Assembly: GCA_949358305.1 (NCBI GenBank)
Contig: OX442318.1
Coordinates: 1,660,501 to 1,724,500, forward strand
Length of the DNA stretch: 64,000 nucleotides
DNA from: Strigamia acuminata
Taxonomy: Eukaryota; Arthropoda; Chilopoda; Geophilomorpha; Linotaeniidae
Reading direction: 5' to 3'
Shown piece by piece: positions 55,773 through 64,000 of the stretch. A program made the translations under genes and the position numbers. Position 1 is the stretch's first letter, and each line of letters begins with the position of its first letter. The notes beneath the pieces are model-generated. The model was given only the letters and a program-made list of their open reading frames with translations, made no database searches and was not told the DNA's origin.

Positions 55773-57340
55773 CACGCAGTAAGCGTCTAAAAATGGTCAA
55801 AATGGACGACAGTTTGCATTTATTTGCCTATTTTGGACATTTTAGGCGAGAAATCGCCCAAATGACTTGTCTGGTGAGGTTTTCCCGTACAATTTTGGAT
55901 TTGGATGGGGAATTTAAAAATTGTGCACAAATCTGAATGAATTGGGAACATTTTTTTTCATTTATGAAAAATGATGAAAATTGGTGAAAATTGATGGAAA
56001 ATACGATAAAAATTGGTGAAAAATGATGAAAATTGGTGAAAATTGATGGAAAATACGATGAAAATTGGTGAATATTGATGAAAATTGGTAGAAAAACGAT
56101 GAAAATTGGTGAAATTTTACGAAAATTGATGAAATTTTACGAAAATTGATGAAATTTTACGAAAATTGATGAAATTTTACGAAAATTGATGAAATTTTAC
56201 GAAAATTGATTTATTTGTTGGAAATAGTTGGAAAATTGGTTTTTATGATTCAATAATTTATTGGAAAGTTGAAAAAAGAAATTCATAATTAATTTGAAAA
56301 TTTGTTGGAAAAAAATTATGAATGTTTTAAAATTTAAAAAAATTTAAAAAAAGTCGATTTGATTGAATTAGATTAAATAGATTAAAGGAAATCCAATAAT
56401 TTATTCAAATTTAAACTGAATGGCTGAATTTTTTTTTAAATTTTTTAAAGAAATTATTATTATTATTATTAATTATTATTATTATTATTCATTTAATTTA
56501 TTTTAAAAAATTTAAAAAAAAAAATTCAGCAATTTCTATCGTCAAAAACACGAATAATGCCTGAAAACGGTTATTTCAATCGAATTAATCGATTAAAACC
56601 CCCCAAAACACAACAAAATACACCAAAATCTTCAACAAAAAAACCCCAAGTGTCAAAACCCGGAACTAAACCAAATCGCACCGAGTAACAGGAAACCGAG
56701 TCCTCCTATTAACAAGATCAAAGTGTTAATTTGAACTCTTTGTACTCGGTCGAATCAACATTCCACTCGTTTCCATGGCAACAAACGAACAAAGTGCCTT
56801 AAAAGACCAGTATTTTAAACCTCATTTCATATTTGATATTTTACGAACATGTTGACGCCATTAAACGAAACCGCCTTGTGCCAAAACGGAGAACTAGTCG
56901 AGTCAAAAAAATAAAAAAACAAAAAACGAATTGTGATATTTTTCATTTCTCGCTCATTTACACAAAGTTCCTTTAAATTCTCAAAACAGAAATTAAAAAA
57001 TGTTAAAAAAAATCAATGGTTTATTTAAATTTATGTAAAACAATTTTTTTTTCGTTTTTATTCCATAAAATAAAACAATTTTCTCAATTTTATCTCGGAA
57101 TTTCATTGCGACCGAAGCGCCGTACACGAAACCGATAAAAAGATTAAAAATCGCGATAATTCACGGGAAAAAAATACAAAAAATGTCTCAAATCAGCGCT
57201 ATCGTATGACAAACACGAGTTAACAGCATGATAAACTGATATTTTAATAAGTATTCATTAAAAATGGAATCATTTAGGTCATAATTATCCAAGGCCATAG
57301 AATTCAAGATCACGATAAAAGCGAATGCGATCCACATGCT
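55773..57340. other. Intergenic region between XYLT and FASN
   Basis: Includes the XYLT 3' flank and a minisatellite at about 55960-56215 (GATGAAATTTTACGAAAATT, about 20 bp). AT-rich sequence follows, with (ATT)n at about 56455-56490. No coding exon seen. Confidence 0.6.
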
Positions 57341-57513
57341 ACTTCGCCACGTGTGCCGACAGGCGGAGCCAAACGATTAATACTCGTCTCCCATTGGTGC
57401 TTAGCCTATCTCACTACATCACCTCATGCGACAGCTATTCTTCTCGTCAAATACTCTTTAAATACTCAACAACTTCGCTCTCGCTGATCATTATTTCGTC
57501 TGGTTTCGAGCAG
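57341..57513 (+). promoter_or_regulatory. FASN: FASN promoter and 5' untranslated exon
   Basis: A CACGTG E-box (57348-57353), an inverted CCAAT box ATTGG (57393-57397), a TATA-like TTTAAATA (57457-57464) and a TCATTA initiator about 24 bases further (57488) are spaced as in an RNA polymerase II promoter. The short untranslated exon ends CAG at 57513 before a strong GTGAGT donor; its acceptor partner is at 57961, three bases before the start codon. E-box plus CCAAT is also the logic of vertebrate FASN promoters (USF/SREBP with NF-Y); equivalence here is inference. Confidence 0.65.
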
Positions 57514-57963
57514 GTGAGTTGGCTTTCAGGTGCGCAATTTAATCACCACAATCTCAAGGTTTGCATTTTTAATTCTATTTGGTTTTTAGTTGCTTTTAAA
57601 TTTGGTTTTTATTGAAAAATTTGAATATTTCTGCGCGTTTTGGGGGATTTTTGGTGGAAATTGTTTGGGTTTGACTTCCTAGTTGGATTTTAGAGGGAAA
57701 TGGACTTTCATGGTCAAGTTTGGTTCCATTTGGATGAGTTTTATTTGGGGGTTGTGAAGCAGAACGCGAATAATTGCTGGTTACTGCCACCTATAATTTG
57801 GAACTAGTTTTTTCAACTGCATTGTGGGGGACAGAAGAGAAAATTAAAAAAAAAGAAAGGGAGAAGAAAAGGAAAAATTCAATTTCACAAAAATAAAAAA
57901 AAATAAAAATAAAAAATAAAAAATTTACATAAATTTATTTTTTTACATTTAATTAATTTAGTT

Positions 57964-60900
57964 ATGCCAGCACATTCGGAAGAAACCGCCTATTCCACAC
58001 CCAAGATGCCCACTGTTGCAGACTCCATTGTTATCAGTGGCATATCAGCCAGGCTGCCAGAATCCGACAATTTATGGGAATTTAAGGAACATCTCTTCAG
58101 TGGTCATGACATGGTCACTGCGGATGACAGAAGATGGCCAATGGGTGAGAAAAAATTAAAATTAAATTTCAAAAAGTTGATTAAAATTTTTTGTTTTAAA
58201 TTCTAGGATTGCACGGTCTTCCAAGCCGCAATGGGAAACTCAAAGATTTGTCCAAATTCGACGCGACATTCTTCGGAGTGCACGCGAAACAAGCGCACGC
58301 GATGGATCCGCAGTTGAGGATATTGTTGGAGCTGACGTACGAAGCGATCGTCGATGCAGGTAAGCCCATCGTGGATGGTAATGTGTTTTTTAAGTTTTTA
58401 TTTTTATTTATCGAGTTTTTGTTCGAAGGTGTGAATCCTCAAAGCTTGCGTGGTTCGAACACGGCGGTTTTCATCGGGGTCAGTACGTCCGAATCCGAAG
58501 AAGCTTTTACGTCAGATCCGGATTCCATAACCGGTTATGCGCTCACCGGTTGTTGTCGCGCCATGTTTCCCAATAGGATTTCATTCGCTTTTGATTTCAA
58601 AGGTAAATTTCACCATATCTCAGTTGATGCAACAATGATTTCTCTTCAAAAATGCTTTGATGCAACAATGATTACTGTTCAAAAATACATTCATTCAACA
58701 ATGATACTATTTTTTTTTATTCATTCAACAATGATACTGTTTTTTCATTCATTCAACAATGATACTGCTTTTTCATTCATTCAACAATGATACTGCTTTT
58801 TCATTCATTCAACAATGATACTGTTTTTTCATTCATTCAACAATGATACTGCTTTTTCATTCATTCAACAATGATACTGTTTTTTCATTCATTCAACAAT
58901 GATACTGTTTTTTCATTCATTCAACAATGATACTGTTTTTCATTCATTCAACAATGATACTATTTTTTTATTTATTCAACAATGATACTGTTTTTTCATT
59001 CATTTAACAATGATACTGTTTTTTCATTCATTCAACAATGATATTGTTCATTCATTCATTCAACAATGATATTGTTCATTCATTCATTCATTCAACAATG
59101 ATATTGTTCATTCATTCATGCATTCAACAATGATATTGTTCATTCATTCATGCATTCAACAATGATATTGTTCATTCATTCATGCATTCAATAATGATAT
59201 TGTTCATTCATTGATGCATTCAACAATGATATTGTTCATTAATTCAACAATAATACTTTTTTTTTTTAATTTAACAAAAATACTGTTGTTTTTATTCTAT
59301 AATGATACTGTTGTTTTCATTCAACAATGATACTGTTTTTATTCAACAATGATACTGTTTTCATTCAACAATGATACTGTTTTCATTCAACAATGATACT
59401 GTTTTCATTCAACAATGATACTGTTTTCATTCAACAATGATACTGTTTTTTTCATTCAACAATTATACTGTTTTTTTTTTATTCAGCAATGATTGAGGGA
59501 TCAATTTGTTTTATTTTTTGATATTTTTGTTCATTTTAGTTTTAACAATAATTTTTGATTGCTGTTTTTTCATTCAACAGTGGATTGACGCAGCGATTTG
59601 TTTTATCGTTTTAATTTATTTGGTTTAGTTATAACAATTATTTGCGATCGTTTTAGGCCAGAGTTTTGCAGTGGATACCGCCTGTTCCTCGAGTTCGTTG
59701 GCGCTGGACCAAGCGATGTCTGCTCTTCGTGCCGGCTTATGCGACGCAGCCATCGTCGGCGGAACCAACCTCTGCCTCAAACCGACCACCAGCTTGCAGT
59801 TCCACCGTCTCGGCATGTTGTCACCGGAAGGGAAATGCAAGGCGTTCGATTCCTCCGGCGCCGGCTACGTCCGGAGCGAAGCCGCGACGGTGCTTTTCCT
59901 GCAACGCTCGTCGGCGGCCAAGCGCATCTACGCCACGATTGTCCACAGCAAATCAAACACCGACGGCAACAAGCAAGAAGGTTGACAAAAATCTTTGAAA
60001 ACCTCTCAATAGGTTACTAAAACTTGGCATTTTAGGTGTGACGTATCCTTCGGGACAGATGCAGGAGAAACTCCTGCGAGAAGTGTACAGCGAAGCCAAA
60101 GTGAATCCTTCGGAAGTTGTGTACGTTGAAGCGCATGGAACCGGGACCAAGGTAGGGGACCCCGAAGAATTGAAGGCAATAACCAGTGTGTTTTGCAACA
60201 ACCGGACCACTCCGCTCCTCATCGGCTCCGTAAAGTCCAACATGGGACATTCCGAACCGGCATCCGGCCTCTGCTCCATAGCCAAAGTCATCATAGCGAT
60301 GGAAAGCGGGGAAATCCCGGCAAACTTGCACTTCAAGGACCCGAATCCGGAAATTCCTGGTCTGTTAGACGGGAGTTTGAAAGTAGTTTCCCAGAATACG
60401 CAGTGGAATGGAGGGTTGGTGGGCATCAATTCCTTCGGGTTTGGCGGCGCCAACGTCCACGTGATTCTCCGGTCTTATCCGAAGCCGAAACCAACTCCGT
60501 TAATCGAAGGCCTTAAGATCTTCGCTCATTCGGGCCGCACCGAAGAAGCCGTTGACATAGCTTTGAAGTATATGGAGACCACAAAGGACCAAGACTTGCA
60601 CGAATTGATGGCGGATGTAATTAATAACCCGCAGCCAGGACACTATTACAGAGGATACACTCTTCTGAACGGAGAAACTGTTCGCGAGATCCAGGTAAGA
60701 TTGAACATAGTAGGTGCGTTCAAATTGGGTAACATTGACTTTTCTCTTGTAGAAAACCCCGAGCGACAAACTGCCCGTCTGGTACGTCTTTTCCGGAGTC
60801 GGAAGCCACTGGTTGGGAATGGGAGTCGATCTCCTGCAGATCGAAGTTTTCAAAAACACGATAAGCCGCTTGACCGAAGTCCTGAAACCGTACAACATTG

Positions 60901-63900
60901 ACTTGTTTGACTTGCTGCTGAATGCGACCGCAGAAAGCCAGATGAGTACACTCAACAACTTTGTAACCATTGCTGCGATCCAAGTGGCTTTGGTGGACTG
61001 TCTTCGCCATCTTGGCATCGAACCCGACGGCGTAGTGGGACATTCGGTGGGAGAACTGGGCTGTGCCTATGCCGACGGTTGTTTCACCGGAGAGCAGATG
61101 GTTCTTGCCGCTTACTGGAGAGGCCGGTGCATCAAAGAAGGAAACCTGAAGGTGGGAGCCATGGCAGCCGTAGGTTTGACCTGGGAGGAGGCTATAAGAC
61201 GCTGTCCTTCCGGCGTGGTTCCGGCCTGCCACAATGCCGAAGACAGCGTGACGGTTTCCGGAGAGGTCGAAGGAGTGCGAGACCTCGTGGCGGAGTTAAA
61301 GAAGGAAGATATATTTGCGAAGGAAGTGCAGAGTGCAGGCGTTGCATTCCATTGTCCATTCATGAATAAAATTGCACCGGCTTTGCAAGCGGCATTGGAG
61401 AAGGTCATCCCCAACGCAAAGCCCAGAAGTAGCAGATGGGTGAGCACTTCTATCCCAGAAGACAAGTGGGCGAGTCCTTTGGCCAAGTACTCTTCGGCAG
61501 CATACCACGTCAACAACTTGACCAGCTGTGTGTTGTTCCAAGAAGCTCTTGCCCACATTCCAAAAGAAGCAATTGTCATTGAGATTGCTCCACATTGTCT
61601 TCTGCAAGCGATACTCAAGAGGTCGGTCGGACCCGATGCAATATATCTGAGTCTGACGAAGAGGAATCATCCGAATAATCTGCAATACTTTTTGATCAAT
61701 GTTGGAAAGTAAGAGATTGACTTAAAAGGTGTTGGTTAAATTTTTAATGAGTTTTTGCTTGGTTAGGTTGTATCTGGCCGGAGCTGGCGTGAAGTTGGCT
61801 AAATTGTATCGGCAACGAATGTCGCCGGTCCCGTGCGGGACCCCGATGATTGCGCCGTTGGTGCGCTGGGACCATTCGGATAATTGGGCCGTGGCCAAGT
61901 TGGATATGTTTTTGAGCGGTGGGTCCGGGAGAGGAACTAATTTCGTCGAGATTGATGTGTCGTCGCCGGATAGCAAAGATTATTATCTGATTGGACATAC
62001 CATCGACGGAAGGGTTTTGTTTCCGGCTACTGGATATCTGGTAAGACGAAAAATTAGAGCGGATTTACTGAAATTGTGCACGGCACTCTAATAAGGCGCG
62101 GATAAAATTTAAACTAATTAGTGCGCGGGTCTCTATAACGTGGTTTTTGTAAAAAAAATTAGTAAAATTTGAATTTTTTGGTGGAAAATTTGATATAAAT
62201 ATGAATATTTAATGAATTTTTGCAATTTTAACCAACAACAAATCTTGTTTTTCTTATTTTTCTCCATTTCAGGAGTTGGCCTGGAAAGCCTTTGCCAAAC
62301 TAAACTTGACCACTCACCAAAACATCGCGGTCGAAATCGAAGACGTCATGCTCCATCGCGCCACCATTCTCCCGAAAACCGGCTCCGTCAAATTCGAAAT
62401 CAGCATCATGCACGTCACCGGCGAATTCAACATCAGCGAGGGCGACGCAACCGTCGTCACCGGCCGCATCAAACGAGCCGAGCCCACCAACCACCGCCTC
62501 CGCGACCTAACCGTCAAATCCGTGTCGGAACGACAGGACTCCAACACCGTCCTAACCCCCTCGGACATCTACAAAGAACTACGACTCCGAGGCTACGAAT
62601 ACAAACCTCCCTTCCAAGGAATCGTCAAAGCCAACACGAGCGGCACGAAAGGCCTGCTCCGTTGGACCGGCAACTGGGTCTCTTTCATGGACACCATGCT
62701 GCAGTTCTCGATCCTGGGAAACAGCAACCGACATTTATCGTTACCGACCAAAATCCAGTACTTGAAGATCGACCCGGAGTTCCACTTGGACGCGATGAGC
62801 AAAATCGACGTGACGAATGTTATTCTCGATCCGATTCTCAATGTGTGCATTTCGGGCGGGGTCGAGATGAAGGGTCTGAAAGCGAGCATTGCGCCACGGA
62901 GACAGGGTCGCCAGAAGCCGCCGTTGCTGGAAGAGTACCATTTCGTACCGTACCACGAAGAAAGTTGCTTCGCGGTTTCCACCGATCGTCTCCGGAAGAT
63001 GTCAGAGAGTTATGCCGATTGTGTCGGCGAGGTGCAGCGGGGGATTGTGGCTTGGCTGAAAAACGAACCGGAAGTTGCTGGAAGGGTGAAGGGTTTTTTC
63101 CCAGGGGTGCAATCGAAGAGTTCTGGCGAAGTTTCCGGTTTTCTGAGGACGAAACTACGCGAGATTTTGTCTTCGGCTTCGAAAAGCCGAAGAAAGGAGT
63201 TGGTCGGAGAAGTGTTGGGAGACGGGGACCACGAAGACTGTCTTTTGGACTCTTATTTGGAAGCGCGGTTCATTAAGCCGCATTTGGATTTGGTCAGGGA
63301 GAATTGCTCGCTTAATAGGCTTAAGGTGGCGGAAGCGGATGCTGGCGGAGAGCGGTTGGCGGCGAAGGTTTCGGAGCTTTTGGGTTCGCATCCGTCGATG
63401 AGTGTTGATCGTGTGGTTGGCGACGGAAGTGTTTGGGATGTGGGGAAGGATCCGCTGGCTTCTGAGGTGCATTTGGTTGTCGGCAGGAATTTGGTCGGAG
63501 GGAATCGTAAGAAGATGCAGGAGGTGTTGAAGAATGTTTATGATTCGTTGAAGAGTGGTGGGTTTGCGCTGTTGATTGAGATGAAGGCAAGGAATGCGTT
63601 GGTTAAGGTTCTTGCGGAGTTTGGTGAGTTGCGGATTAGAGACGGCGAGGAGATGAGGATTGGCGTCGAGAAGGCGGGATTTAAAGTCGTGTGTACGAGA
63701 TCTGATGGGTTCATGTACGATTCGTATTTGATCCGCAAGGTGAGATTGGAATGTTTGGTCTTGTTTAGGGGTTTGGTCGCATTTGAATGGGGAAACGAAT
63801 ATTTTCTGTATTTTGCAGTTGTCCTTATGGTTCTGAAATGTGCTAAAATATTAGACTTTGTCCGGTATCGGTATCTGTATCGCCTATCGGCCGATATTTC

Positions 63901-64000
63901 GGTATTCACCGATATCGGATCCGATATTTTTTTGCGTGGCCGATACCGATATTGTTCTAAAACATAAAATAAATTAATAAACGCAATTTTAATTTTATTT
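57964..64000 (+). CDS. FASN: Animal fatty acid synthase, N-terminal 1396 codons (partial)
   Basis: Cytosolic multi-domain enzyme making palmitate from acetyl- and malonyl-CoA. Coding exons: 57964-58144, 58207-58359, 58429-58602, 59657-59980, 60036-60694, 60753-61708, 61767-62040, 62273-63739, then it leaves the window; phases agree throughout. Ketoacyl synthase: nucleophile in VDTACSSS (Cys about 179), His in [12 protein letters not shown] (about 311) and KSNMGH (about 349). Malonyl/acetyl transferase: GHSVGE, Ser about 595. Dehydratase: [15 protein letters not shown], His about 893, with SFMDTMLQ supplying the partner Asp. Exon 8 ends inside the inactive methyltransferase-like region ([11 protein letters not shown]). 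The start adds about 20 residues before the conserved [12 protein letters not shown] relative to human. No further exon is visible between 63740 and 64000. All catalytic residues visible here are intact. Confidence 0.96.
58620..59480. repeat. Minisatellite in FASN intron 4 (between 58602 and 59657)
   Basis: Units of about 27-28 bp, TTCATTCAACAATGATACTG plus a T tract, with ATTGTTCATTCATTCATGC variants in the middle. An ACAATGATAC core is kept throughout. Confidence 0.9.
63855..63960. repeat. Palindrome-rich CCGATATCGG cluster in the last FASN intron
   Basis: Multiple copies and inversions of GGTATCGGTATC, GGCCGATATT, CACCGATATCGG and GGCCGATACCGATA. This style of sequence is seen at the ends of some DNA transposons; no element boundaries can be set here. 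Confidence 0.5.

Noticed and set aside
59953-61685. Long minus-strand frames opposite FASN
   Set aside because: Shadow frames of GC-rich coding exons; the plus-strand frame has catalytic motifs and matched splice phases.
57964-63739. Bacterial or fungal polyketide synthase acquired by transfer
   Set aside because: Domain order, introns and sequence blocks match animal fatty acid synthase closely, including the inactive methyltransferase region.
63816-63850. A further FASN exon after a TTTGCAG acceptor
   Set aside because: The sequence following has no similarity to the family and soon enters the palindrome-rich repeat; the next exon is probably beyond the window.

Overview
The window is nuclear DNA of an invertebrate animal. 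The genes are split by GT-AG introns, use the standard code and encode typical metazoan proteins: DNA ligase I, Tob, Miro, ribosomal protein uS8, peptide O-xylosyltransferase and animal-type fatty acid synthase. The xylosyltransferase carries a WSC domain, which vertebrate orthologues lack, so I favour a protostome or other non-vertebrate; I cannot name the species. All exon boundaries below were worked out by hand from splice sites, reading phase and family alignment recalled from knowledge. No search or transcript data were available.

Layout. 1-4.5 kb: non-coding, with a decayed tRNA-like sequence and a hAT-type MITE. 4.5-5.2 kb (+): an unrecognised two-pass membrane protein. 8.7-14.8 kb (+): complete DNA ligase I in 16 exons, with a perfect E2F palindrome just upstream. 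15-22.8 kb: AT-rich intergenic DNA with promoter-like islands and a long minisatellite. 22.8-23.9 kb (-): a Tob/BTG anti-proliferative protein. 24-31.7 kb: no convincing gene; it holds MITEs and regulatory-looking motifs. 31.8-32.1 kb (+): a 99-residue possible tail-anchored protein. 32.8-36.5 kb (-): a WD40 protein with one unresolved junction. 36.75-43.7 kb (+): complete Miro, head-to-head with the WD40 gene. 43.9-44.5 kb (-): ribosomal protein S15A. 44.8-55.8 kb (+): complete xylosyltransferase, head-to-head with S15A. 57.3-64 kb (+): promoter and first 1396 codons of fatty acid synthase, running off the right edge.

These are mostly housekeeping genes with no sign of a shared pathway. What stands out is the non-coding DNA. 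Most large introns of LIG1, Miro, XYLT and FASN are filled with minisatellites (about 20-60 bp units), each intron with its own unit. Mobile elements include a hAT MITE family with 8-bp target duplications, one copy interrupted by a TA-flanked MITE with perfect 30-bp inverted repeats, and a TTAA-flanked MITE.

Most notable observations: two in-frame cassette-exon candidates in Miro, placed where vertebrate Miro1 has alternative exons; a 32-bp tandem duplication that doubles a Miro splice donor; and an internal exon duplication in DNA ligase I. I found no prokaryote-like system, CRISPR array or wholly new multi-gene system.
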